A stretch of 64,000 nucleotides of DNA from Bradyrhizobium sp. WD16 (GTDB taxonomy: Bacteria > Pseudomonadota > Alphaproteobacteria > Rhizobiales > Xanthobacteraceae). The position numbers were made by a program, and so were the translations under genes. The stretch spans positions 5,693,501-5,757,500 of the forward strand of contig NZ_CP028908.1 in NCBI RefSeq assembly GCF_024181725.1. The letters are read 5' to 3'. Positions 1 through 6,888 of the stretch are shown here, in pieces; within the stretch, counting starts at the first letter, position 1; every line of letters begins with the position of its first letter. Under the pieces are notes generated by a model. That model had not been told where the DNA came from. It did no database searches and saw only the letters and a list, made by a program, of their open reading frames with translations.

Positions 1-106
1 GCTCGACCGCACGCTCGAACTCGCGCATCAGCAGCGCCTGCGACTTCGGCGGAAGCTGTGCGAGAAAGTCCCTGAGGCGCTCGAGTGACTGCGCAGCTAG
101 TGCCAT
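1..106 (-). CDS. hypothetical protein, N-terminal part only
   Basis: The first 35 codons of a leftward gene that leaves the window. The N-terminus begins MALAAQSLERLRDFLAQLPP and continues through a helical, charged stretch (SQALLMREFERAVE). I do not recognise a named family; short soluble helical proteins of this kind are annotated as hypothetical in Bradyrhizobium relatives, as far as I recall. The ATG at 104-106 has no strong Shine-Dalgarno sequence. Reading frame and codon use look genuine, but function cannot be inferred from this fragment. Confidence 0.55.
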   Translation of the reverse strand, partial: MALAAQSLERLRDFLAQLPPKSQALLMREFERAVE

Positions 107-344
107 AGTTCGAGGAATCCGGTCGTGCGTGCCGGGAACGCCCATGGGGTCCCGATCGGTTGATAGCAGCAGCGACGTTAAGGACGTGTTGAGGAAGAGC
201 CCGGGCGGTGCGAATTGTGCCCCGCCCCCGGCGGCACCGGCGACCGCCTCTCCGGCCCGAGCCGCTCTCTGCCCAAACAGAGAAAGCCTTTCAGGCGAAG
301 CCGATACCGGCTGACATTGAGAAAATACTTGGAGGTAAAAACCT
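107..344. other. intergenic, no gene seen
   Basis: GC-rich spacer between the partial gene and the first palindromic repeat. The short open frames here lack ribosome binding sites and recognisable protein sequence. I see no RNA gene or convincing terminator. Confidence 0.5.
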
Positions 345-422
345 CTAGTGCGATGGATCTGACGCTCGTATCAGCGTTGCAGCGAATTCTCCGTACGCGC
401 GTCAGATCCAAAACCACACTAG
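345..422. repeat. family A palindrome (IS630-type MITE)
   Basis: A 78 bp hairpin unit with CTAG at both ends. The arms read GGATCTGACGCTCGT and its complement around a loop of about 25 nt. A 13-nt linker (aatcatagccatg) joins it to the family B unit at 436. It is the reverse-orientation version of the B-linker-A pairs seen elsewhere in the window. Confidence 0.9.
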
Positions 423-435
423 AATCATAGCCATG

Positions 436-511
436 CTAGTGTCCCTTTGGTTCTAACGTTCGTACGAGCGCTCGCTGCAAAGTGATACGAACGTTAGAAC
501 CGGGATACTAG
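436..511. repeat. family B palindrome (IS630-type MITE)
   Basis: A 76 bp hairpin unit with arms GGTTCTAACGTTCGTA and its complement, bounded by CTAG at 436-439 and 508-511. The right-hand CTAG supplies the TAG stop codon of the sensor kinase gene that begins there on the minus strand. Confidence 0.9.
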
Positions 512-1926
512 GCCACCGCCGGCAGCACGAGCTCGGAACGCAGGCCGCCGGTCGGCGCGGCGCCCAGGGTCAGGCTGCCTTGGTAGAGCGCGGCGAGATC
601 GACGACGATGGCAAGACCAAGGCCCGAGCCGGGCTTGGATTCGTCGAGCCGCTGGCCGCGGCGCGCGACCTGGGCCCGCTCGGCCGGCGACAGGCCGGGG
701 CCGTCATCGTCCACCAGGATATGCAGCGTCGACGTCGGTTCCGATCCGGTTGGCGGCAGCAGCACGACCTCAACCGACACCTGGCTGCGGGCCCATTTGC
801 AGGCATTGTCGACCAGATTACCGACCATCTCCTCGAGATCCTGGCGCTCGCCGCGGAATTTCGCCCCGTCCGGACAGGTCGCCTCGACGCTGATGTCGCG
901 GTCGCGATGGATCTTCGCCATCGTCCGGCGCAACCCCTCGATCACCGGGGCGACATCGGTCACGGTACCGACCACCGTGACGCGGGCAGCGATGCGGGCG
1001 CGTTCGAGATGATGGGCCACCATGTTGCGCATCAGCTGCGTCTGCTCGAGGACCTTGGCGGCGAACGGATCGCCGCGATGGGCATTGGCTTCGTTGACGA
1101 TCACCGACAGCGGCGTCTTGATGGCGTGAGCGAGATTGCCGACGTGGGTGCGGGCGCGCTCGACAATCTCCCGATTGGCGTCGATCAGGGCGTTGGTCTC
1201 GCGCGCCAGAGGCGCGATCTCCACCGGAAACTCGCCTTCCAGGCGCTCGGCCCGTCCGGATCGAATCGCCGCCAGGGCCTCCGAAATGCGCTTGAGCGGC
1301 GCGAGGCCGAAGCGGACCTGGAAGATCGTGGTGACGACGAGGACCAGCGTCAGCGCCGCAAAGGTGCCGCCAAGGTAATAGTCGAACGTGCGGGTCTCGT
1401 CGAAGATCTCGCTGGCGTCCCCTGCGACCCGCACCAGGAAGCGCCCGTCGCTGCCGAAATCAACCTGTCGCACGACCATGCGCAGGCGCTGGTCCTCCGG
1501 GCCGGTGACGTAGCCGATGCGAACGCCGGCCGCGGTCAGCCGTGAATCGGCCTCGTTGAGGGCCGGCAATTCCTTGTCCCACAGCGACCGCGAAGAGCGT
1601 ACATCGGGTTTTTCGGAATCGAGCCGTCCGATCTGCCAGTACCAGCCCGACAGCGGGATTTCGAACAGCGGCTCGCCGAGCGACTGGAACTGGTGTTCGG
1701 CGTTTTCATCCGGCGTCGCGGCCTCGGCGATCAGTGTCCGCAGGTAGAGATTGAGCCGGCGGTCGAACGAGCGCTCCACCGCCTGGCGATAGACCGAGGA
1801 CAGCACGAAACCGGTGATGACGAGGATGATGACGACCCACGCCGTTGCCGACAGGAACAGGCGGGTGGCGAGCGAACTCGTGCGGCGGCGTCGACCTTCG
1901 TACCGGCGCTGCGGCGAATCCTTCAT
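508..1926 (-). CDS. feuQ: sensor histidine kinase, FeuQ/PhoQ-like
   Basis: Inner-membrane sensor kinase that should phosphorylate the OmpR-type regulator encoded upstream (2350-3021). The protein has an N-terminal TM helix (SATAWVVIILVITGFVL), a periplasmic sensor region, a second TM helix (GGTFAALTLVLVVTTIF), a HAMP-like linker, the phospho-acceptor box HAIKTPL, an N box (NLVDNACKWA) and G boxes (DDGPGL, GSGLGLAI). In rhizobia FeuPQ controls envelope and cyclic-glucan export genes; that role is family knowledge. I start at ATG 1924-1926 (MKDSPQRR) because the frame further upstream runs into repeat DNA. Even this ATG lies in a degenerate family A arm. The TAG stop is supplied by a repeat end. 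A 400 bp repeat cluster separates it from its regulator. Naming rests mainly on the neighbour's strong FeuP resemblance. Confidence 0.85.
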   Translation of the reverse strand: MKDSPQRRYEGRRRRTSSLATRLFLSATAWVVIILVITGFVLSSVYRQAVERSFDRRLNLYLRTLIAEAATPDENAEHQFQSLGEPLFEIPLSGWYWQIGRLDSEKPDVRSSRSLWDKELPALNEADSRLTAAGVRIGYVTGPEDQRLRMVVRQVDFGSDGRFLVRVAGDASEIFDETRTFDYYLGGTFAALTLVLVVTTIFQVRFGLAPLKRISEALAAIRSGRAERLEGEFPVEIAPLARETNALIDANREIVERARTHVGNLAHAIKTPLSVIVNEANAHRGDPFAAKVLEQTQLMRNMVAHHLERARIAARVTVVGTVTDVAPVIEGLRRTMAKIHRDRDISVEATCPDGAKFRGERQDLEEMVGNLVDNACKWARSQVSVEVVLLPPTGSEPTSTLHILVDDDGPGLSPAERAQVARRGQRLDESKPGSGLGLAIVVDLAALYQGSLTLGAAPTGGLRSELVLPAVA

Positions 1927-1960
1927 ACGAGCGTCAAATCCAGGAGCGTACGGGACCGGT

Positions 1961-2020
1961 GCCCGCTTTCCGAAGTTCGTCCATCGATACCGCATCTCCT
2001 CCAACGAACTTCGGAAAGCA
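1961..2020. repeat. family E palindrome
   Basis: Inverted repeat with arms GCTTTCCGAAGTTCGT and ACGAACTTCGGAAAGC around a loop of about 25 nt. The arm resembles the B-family variant GTTTCCAACGTTCGT at 12 of 15 positions. It lacks clear CTAG ends on the left. A second copy is at 27372-27440. Confidence 0.75.
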
Positions 2021-2024
2021 AATT

Positions 2025-2099
2025 CTAGTGTCCTGTCTCCGAATTACCGCTCCATTTGCCTCATGCTCGCACGGTAATTCGGAGACATAGGGACACTAG
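2025..2099. repeat. family D palindrome (IS630-type MITE)
   Basis: A 75 bp unit with CTAG ends and arms GTCTCCGAATTACCG and its complement. Its outer 24 bases match the left end of the IS630 element at 13194 in 20 positions. It is followed by the 13-nt linker caaaatcaaaaag. Confidence 0.9.
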
Positions 2100-2112
2100 C
2101 AAAATCAAAAAG

Positions 2113-2190
2113 CTAGTGCGGCTTATGTCTCGCAATTGCCTACAGGGGCTGGCCGCGAAGGGCATAGGCAATTGCGAGACGCCACACTAG
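2113..2190. repeat. family C palindrome (IS630-type MITE)
   Basis: A 78 bp unit with CTAG ends and arms GTCTCGCAATTGCCTA and its complement. The right CTAG (2187-2190) is shared with the next unit, so the two were joined by insertion at one CTAG. Confidence 0.9.
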
Positions 2191-2262
2191 TGTCCTGTTT
2201 CCATCGTTCGTATCCCATTGCAGCAGGCGCTCATACGAACGTTGGAAACAAGGGGACACTAG
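2187..2262. repeat. family B palindrome, GTTTCC variant
   Basis: A 76 bp unit with the right arm in the variant form CGAACGTTGGAAAC and a slightly diverged left arm. CTAG at both ends, the left one shared with the C unit. It is followed by the linker caaaatcaaaaag. Confidence 0.88.
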
Positions 2263-2275
2263 CAAAATCAAAAAG

Positions 2276-2353
2276 CTAGTGTGGCTTATGTCTCGCAATT
2301 GCCTACAGGGGCTTGCCGCAAAGGGCATAGGCAATTGCGAGACGCCACACTAG
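2276..2353. repeat. family C palindrome (IS630-type MITE)
   Basis: A 78 bp unit almost identical to the copy at 2113-2190. Its right CTAG (2350-2353) supplies the TAG stop codon of the response regulator gene on the minus strand. Confidence 0.9.
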
Positions 2354-3021
2354 CGCGCATCGACCGGCGGCGTCAGCAGATAGCCCAGTCCGCGCACGGT
2401 CTGAATGATGTCGACGTCGAGCTTCTTGCGGATCCGGCCGACGAAAACCTCGATGGTGTTCGAGTCGCGATCGAAATCCTGGTCGTAGAGGTGCTCGACG
2501 AGTTCGGTGCGCGATACCACACGGCCGGCGTGGTGCATCAGGTAGGCCAGCAGCCGGTATTCGTGCGAGGTCATCTTCACCGGGTTGCCGTCCACCGTGA
2601 CCCGCCCGGTCCGGGTGTCGAGTCGCACCGGACCGCACGTCAATTCGCTCTGGGCATGGCCGGTCGAGCGACGCAGCAGCGCGCGAATGCGCGCCAGCAC
2701 CTCTTCGAGATGAAACGGCTTCGGGACGTAATCGTCGGCGCCGGCGTCGAAGCCCTGGACCTTGTCGCTCCAGCGATCCCGCGCGGTGAGGATCAGCACC
2801 GGCATGGTGCGACCGTTGCGGCGCCAGGCCTCCAGAACCGAGATGCCGTCCATCTTGGGCAGGCCGATGTCGAGCACGACCGCGTCATAGGGCTCGGTGT
2901 CCCCGAGGAAATGGCCCTCCTCGCCGTCGAAGGCGCGATCGACCACATACCCCGCCTCGGTCAGCGCGGTGGTGAGCTGACGATTGAGATCGGGATCATC
3001 CTCGACGACAAGTAGGCGCAC
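2350..3021 (-). CDS. feuP: OmpR-family response regulator, FeuP/PhoP-like
   Basis: Two-domain transcription factor of 223 residues, the usual OmpR length. The receiver domain (about 1-115) has the acidic pocket (VEDD), phospho-acceptor Asp in VVLDIGLPKMDG, the conserved Thr in LILTARD and Lys in YVPKPF. The C-terminal winged helix (about 125-220) contains LTSHEYRLL-like (MTSHEYRLLAYLMHH), RTELVEHLYDQDFD and the FVGRIRKKL recognition helix. The sequence closely resembles FeuP of Sinorhizobium and Brucella as I know it. The partner kinase lies downstream on the same strand, split from it by a cluster of five repeats. The TAG stop codon comes from a repeat end. Function as a regulator is secure; the FeuP label is likely. 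Confidence 0.9.
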   Translation of the reverse strand: MRLLVVEDDPDLNRQLTTALTEAGYVVDRAFDGEEGHFLGDTEPYDAVVLDIGLPKMDGISVLEAWRRNGRTMPVLILTARDRWSDKVQGFDAGADDYVPKPFHLEEVLARIRALLRRSTGHAQSELTCGPVRLDTRTGRVTVDGNPVKMTSHEYRLLAYLMHHAGRVVSRTELVEHLYDQDFDRDSNTIEVFVGRIRKKLDVDIIQTVRGLGYLLTPPVDAR

Positions 3022-3226
3022 GATCGTCTCCGCAATGGCTTCCCGGCGAATTTGCCGTGTTTAGCATGACCTTGGGCGCAGTGAATGCCCGATGAACGGC
3101 GGTCGTGCCGAATCTTACAATTTGGTTATGCTCGGGCTCGGAGTGCAACGGCGGCAGTCGCGACGCCTGCAGGACCGCACCGCGGCGGGATTGACAAGCG
3201 CGCCGGCGGCAGGCTCTGTCGCCGCC

Positions 3227-3988
3227 ATGACGGCAAGCCAGCGACTGCACCGATGCGCCACGATGATGGCTGCGTGCCTCGCCGCGACGCCCGCCGGCGC
3301 CATGGTCGGCGGCGCGCGCGAAGTCAGCGCGCCGCATGTCGTCACCATCGTCGGCTCGCGCGGAAATTTCTGCAGCGGGACCCTGATCGCTCCAGATCTC
3401 GTCCTGTCCGCCGCCCACTGCACCGCGCCTCGCGCCACCTACAAGATCGTCGACGGCGACCCGAAACATCCGCGCCTGCTCGACGTCCGCCGCCTGGCCG
3501 CCCACCCGGACTTCAACGCCGCCGCCATTCTCGCCCATCGCGCCACGGCCGATGTCGCCCTGCTCCAACTCGCCGAGCCGCCGCACGGACGCACGCCGGC
3601 GCCGACCGGCGTTCCCAGCCGGCCGCTCGCTGCAGGCAACCGTTTCGATGTCACCGGCATCGGCGTCACCGTGCGTGGCGACGGCCGCAGCGCCGGCAAG
3701 ACGCTCACGGCGGCTCTCGCCGCCACCGGCCAGCCGGGCACGCTGCAGATCCGCCTCGTCGATCCATCGTCGAACGGCGGCGCGGGGCTCGGCGCCTGTA
3801 CCGGCGATTCCGGCGCCCCGGTCAGCGAAGACCAGGGCGGCCGGCCGGTGGTCGTCGGCGTCGTGAGCTGGTCGACCGGCCCGCAGCTCGGCGCCGGCTG
3901 CGGCGGCCTGACCGGCGTGACGCCGCTGACGCTCTACCGCGACTGGATGGTGCAGACTGCCCGCAGCTGGGGCAGCGAATTGCGCTGA
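3227..3988 (+). CDS. trypsin-like serine protease (S1 family), exported
   Basis: A 253-residue secreted protease. The N-terminus has a basic start, a hydrophobic core (ATMMAACLAATPAGA) and a likely signal-peptidase site. The catalytic triad is visible: His in LSAAHC, Asp in ATADVALLQL, Ser in TGDSGAPV. Paired cysteines around the His and Ser motifs fit an oxidised periplasmic or extracellular protein. I chose ATG 3227 because it places the signal peptide at the N-terminus. The frame is open upstream to 3092, but that part is Arg-rich and unlike a signal. The gene is divergent from feuP, so the feuP upstream region overlaps the candidate longer start. Substrate is unknown. Confidence 0.82.
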   Translation: MTASQRLHRCATMMAACLAATPAGAMVGGAREVSAPHVVTIVGSRGNFCSGTLIAPDLVLSAAHCTAPRATYKIVDGDPKHPRLLDVRRLAAHPDFNAAAILAHRATADVALLQLAEPPHGRTPAPTGVPSRPLAAGNRFDVTGIGVTVRGDGRSAGKTLTAALAATGQPGTLQIRLVDPSSNGGAGLGACTGDSGAPVSEDQGGRPVVVGVVSWSTGPQLGAGCGGLTGVTPLTLYRDWMVQTARSWGSELR

Positions 3989-4006
3989 GCGTCCCGCTGA
4001 GACGGT

Positions 4007-4210
4007 TCACGCCTTGCGCTTGGGCATCGCAGCCGCCTTGGTCTTGAACGCCTTCGACAGGGTCTCCAGGATCTCGCGGTTGGCGACGAACATGAAGGGG
4101 CCCTGCTCGGTCTCGAAGGCAATGCCGACCAGCGTCGGATCGAGCGTGTTGTCGACGAGCTGATAGCCCTTGAGCGGCAGCGCCAGCCGGTCCTTCGGAT
4201 TGTCCTGCAT
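4007..4210 (-). CDS. conserved small protein, function unknown
   Basis: A 67-residue soluble protein (begins MQDNPKDRLALPLKGYQLVD, ends in a basic tail AAAMPKRKA) with a beta-rich middle (LVGIAFETEQGPFMFVANRE). I do not recognise a named domain. It lies convergent to the protease gene and just downstream of the MFS gene on the same strand, with 127 bp between them. Coding character and start look sound; function cannot be assigned. Confidence 0.65.
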   Translation of the reverse strand: MQDNPKDRLALPLKGYQLVDNTLDPTLVGIAFETEQGPFMFVANREILETLSKAFKTKAAAMPKRKA

Positions 4211-4337
4211 GTCAGGCCTTTCGTTGAAAATCGTGCTGCGGGCTTAGACAAGAACACCGCCGCCGCCAAGCCCCCGGCCTGAAAAGCCCCGACATCATTG
4301 CTGGCCGGGAAGGCCTCGCCGGCGGCGCGCGCCCGCT

Positions 4338-5900
4338 CTACTCCCCGAGATCCATTTCCACCGGATCGACGGCGCTCGCTGGGGCTCCGGCGAGCGGACG
4401 CTCTTCCATCCGGGCGATCGACAGGGCGCCGGTGCCGAGCAGAACGGCCGCGGCGATGAAGACGTAGCGGAAGGCGCCGATCATGCCGGCCGCCGAGGTC
4501 GCGGTCAGGTCGGGCTGATCCAGCGACGGCGCTCCGGAGCGGCCGAGCGCCGCCAGCAGGATCGCCGTGAACAGGGCGACCGAGATCGCCGCCATCAGCG
4601 AGCGGAAAAAATTGAGCGCACCGGTCACGGTGCCGACCTGGTGGCGAGCCACGGCCGACTGCACTGCGACCACGGTGACCGGAAAGGTCGTGCCGAGACC
4701 GAGCGCCATGATCGAGACCAGCACCTGCAGCGCCCAGAGCGGCAGCGGCGTCAGCAAGGCGAGCGCCAGCGCGGTCGCAGCGCCGAGGCCAAGCCCCGCC
4801 AGGGCCACCCACTTGTAGTGCGTCATGTGCATCATCACCCGCCCGGCGAGGGTGGCGCCCGGGACCGAGAGCACGACGATCGGGATCAGCGCCGCGCCGG
4901 CTTCGCTGGCCGACATGTGATAGGCGGAGACGTAATAGATCGGCATGTGCACCGTCAGGCCGACCAGGGTGCCGATGGCGCAGGCCGCGGCGGTGATGGC
5001 GAACGGCACCACCGGCCCGGTCAGCAGCGACAATGGCAGGAAGGGCTCCCTCGTCCGGCGCGCGTGCCAGACGAACAGGCCGGCCAGCAGCATCACCACT
5101 GCGCCAAGCGCAAGCAGCGTCGGCGACAGCCATGCATAGCGGTTGCCGCCCCAGGTCAGCATCAGGAGAAAGACGATCGCCGCGGCCATCAGCAGCAGGC
5201 CGCCGGCGGCATCCAGCGCCCGCGGCCGGTGATGGATCGGCAGCTTCTTCATCTTCGGCATCAGCATGCCGAAGGCGATCATCACCAGCGGCACGTTGAT
5301 CCAGAAGATCAGGCTCCAGTGCAGGTGTTCGGCGATCACCCCGCCCAGCACCGGTCCGCCGATGCCGGCCGAAACCCAGACCATGCTGAAATAGGCCTGG
5401 TACTGCGCGCGCTGCCGCGGGGTGATGATGTCGGCGAGCATCGTTTGCACCAGCGGCAGGATACCACCGCCGCCGAGCCCCTGCAGGAAGCGGGCGAGGA
5501 TGAGGACGAGCAGTGTCGGCGCAAGCGCGCACAGGATCGAGCCGAGCAGGAACAGGCCGAGGGCCACGGTCATCATGGCGCGACGGCCGTAGATGTCGCT
5601 GAGCGACCCGAACACCGGCGCCACCGACGTCGACGACAGCAGATAGGCGGTGATCACCCAGGACAGATTGGCGCCGTCCATGAACTGCCGGCCCATGATC
5701 GGCAGCGCGGTGGCCACGATGGTCTGGTCCAGCGCCGTCAGGAACATCGTCACCATCAGGCTGAGCACGATGGTGCGGACCTCGGACGGTGACAGCGCGT
5801 GCAAGGGCTCCGGCGCGGTCGTCGCGGCCGCGGTGTGAGCCGGCGCGGCCAATTCATCGCCGTCCGGGCGTGGCCGGCGGATGCGGGCGGAACTCGTCAT
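4338..5900 (-). CDS. MFS drug exporter, DHA2 (EmrB/QacA) type
   Basis: Inner-membrane proton-coupled multidrug exporter of 520 residues with about 14 hydrophobic helices. Signature motifs: LDQTIVATALPIM in TM1 (motif D1 of the 14-TM DHA2 family), GSLSDIYGRRAMM (motif A, loop 2-3) and GGGGILPLVQTM with the RFLQGLGGG segment (motif B/C region). Start ATG 5898-5900 is preceded by CCGGAG on the minus strand, a good ribosome site; the frame extends 37 residues further upstream but that part is Arg/Cys-rich. No adaptor (EmrA) or TetR regulator gene adjoins it, so the substrate cannot be guessed. Confidence 0.88.
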   Translation of the reverse strand: MTSSARIRRPRPDGDELAAPAHTAAATTAPEPLHALSPSEVRTIVLSLMVTMFLTALDQTIVATALPIMGRQFMDGANLSWVITAYLLSSTSVAPVFGSLSDIYGRRAMMTVALGLFLLGSILCALAPTLLVLILARFLQGLGGGGILPLVQTMLADIITPRQRAQYQAYFSMVWVSAGIGGPVLGGVIAEHLHWSLIFWINVPLVMIAFGMLMPKMKKLPIHHRPRALDAAGGLLLMAAAIVFLLMLTWGGNRYAWLSPTLLALGAVVMLLAGLFVWHARRTREPFLPLSLLTGPVVPFAITAAACAIGTLVGLTVHMPIYYVSAYHMSASEAGAALIPIVVLSVPGATLAGRVMMHMTHYKWVALAGLGLGAATALALALLTPLPLWALQVLVSIMALGLGTTFPVTVVAVQSAVARHQVGTVTGALNFFRSLMAAISVALFTAILLAALGRSGAPSLDQPDLTATSAAGMIGAFRYVFIAAAVLLGTGALSIARMEERPLAGAPASAVDPVEMDLGE

Positions 5901-6059
5901 GGCACTCCGGTGGGGGCAGCGGCGGCGCCGCGGCCGCTTCTTTACCAGCGCCGGCGCGGCGCCATAAGACACACCAACGCATGGCACCATGGCCCGGCGG
6001 CATCGCCCCACACCGGAATGTGATCGCAGGGAGTTGCGACGGCGAGATTGGCGCAGCTG

Positions 6060-6572
6060 TTACCGCGGCCGCGTCCGGCCGCGCGCGCCCTTGGGCAGCA
6101 GCGCCGGCCAACGCACGATGTGATCCTCGAGATCGGCATCGTCGACATCGTCTTCGCTGAACTCGACCCGGCCCCGCACCGACACCCCGGCTTCATGCAC
6201 GGTGTTGGGATCGCCGGAGATCAGCGGATGCCACCAATAAAGATCGCGCCCTTCCGCCACGAGCCGATAGGCACAGCTCGGCGGCAGCCAGTTCAACGTG
6301 CGGACGTTCTCCGGTGTCAGGCGGACGCAATCCGGCACCCGCTCCGATCGATTCGCGTAGTCCTTGCAGGCGCAGAGCCCGGCATCGAGCAGCCGGCAAC
6401 CGACATGGGTGAAATAGATCCGGCCGGTATCCTCGTCTTCGAGCTTTTCCAGGCAGCAGCGACCGCAGCCGTCGCAAAGGCTCTCCCATTCGGAATCCGT
6501 CATCTCTTCCAGAGTCTTGTTTTTCCAGAAGAATTTATCGAGGACCGGAGCCGGCCCGCCATTGTCCGCCAT
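6060..6572 (-). CDS. UPF0260 (YcgN-like) cysteine-cluster protein
   Basis: A 170-residue cytoplasmic protein of the YcgN/UPF0260 family, which carries the CxxCxxxC-type cluster domain. The cluster is seen as CDGCGRCC near residue 33, with further Cys residues in [17 protein letters not shown] and VPDCVRL. Typical family phrases include [20 protein letters not shown] and [17 protein letters not shown]. These cysteines probably bind zinc or an iron-sulfur cluster; the biochemical role of the family is not established. It is divergent from the PBP1A gene. Confidence 0.85.
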   Translation of the reverse strand: MADNGGPAPVLDKFFWKNKTLEEMTDSEWESLCDGCGRCCLEKLEDEDTGRIYFTHVGCRLLDAGLCACKDYANRSERVPDCVRLTPENVRTLNWLPPSCAYRLVAEGRDLYWWHPLISGDPNTVHEAGVSVRGRVEFSEDDVDDADLEDHIVRWPALLPKGARGRTRPR

Positions 6573-6888
6573 GTTCGCGCGCTGTCGTGGGAGGAGAGCC
6601 TCGCCTTTTAGGCCATCTCGCCGGCAAAAGAAACGCCGCGCTTACCACTCCGCCTCCAAGCGGGTAAGCGCATGTCAAATCCCCCCTCGGCGGACTCGCG
6701 ACCTGCGGAAATCCCTTTTGCGGCCATTGGTTTGTCGCGGGGGCTCGGGTAGAAGGGCAAAATCGCTGGGCACGGGAACCCGCAACCGCCTTCAGGGTGC
6801 CTTATCGAAATACGAACGTTAGAAACGGGACACTCGCCAGCCGCCGTGCCAGCCGGCGGCTCGCGGCTCGAAACTGGTCAAGGATCCG
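6573..6888. other. divergent intergenic region with inverted repeat and half-repeat
   Basis: No gene seen between the UPF0260 gene and the PBP1A gene. A perfect 9-bp inverted repeat (GCGCTTACC, N16, GGTAAGCGC) lies at 6638-6671 and could be a regulatory hairpin or operator. A family B half-repeat lies at 6811-6835. Promoters for both neighbours must be here but I cannot place them with confidence. Confidence 0.5.
6811..6835. repeat. family B half-repeat (right arm only)
   Basis: The sequence tacgaacgttagaaacggga followed by cactc matches the right arm of family B, but the left arm and the terminal CTAG are missing. It lies about 55 bp upstream of the PBP1A start and contains an in-frame TAG that closes the PBP1A frame upstream. 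Confidence 0.75.

Noticed and set aside
1927-2004. N-terminal extension of the sensor kinase to position 2004
   Set aside because: The added residues are encoded by a family E repeat and degenerate repeat sequence and do not resemble kinase N-termini.
2025-2353. Regularly spaced repeats that could be taken for a CRISPR array
   Set aside because: The units are full palindromes of different families joined by constant 13-nt linkers or shared CTAG, there are no unique spacers, and no cas genes are present.
2281-3015. Long open frame antisense to feuP
   Set aside because: It is composed of His/Arg/Asp-rich sequence typical of a high-GC shadow frame and lies entirely over a well-supported response regulator and a repeat.
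4641-5792. Large frame antisense to the MFS exporter
   Set aside because: Sequence is low-complexity (Gln/Arg/His-rich) without domains; the opposite strand encodes a clear 14-TM transporter.
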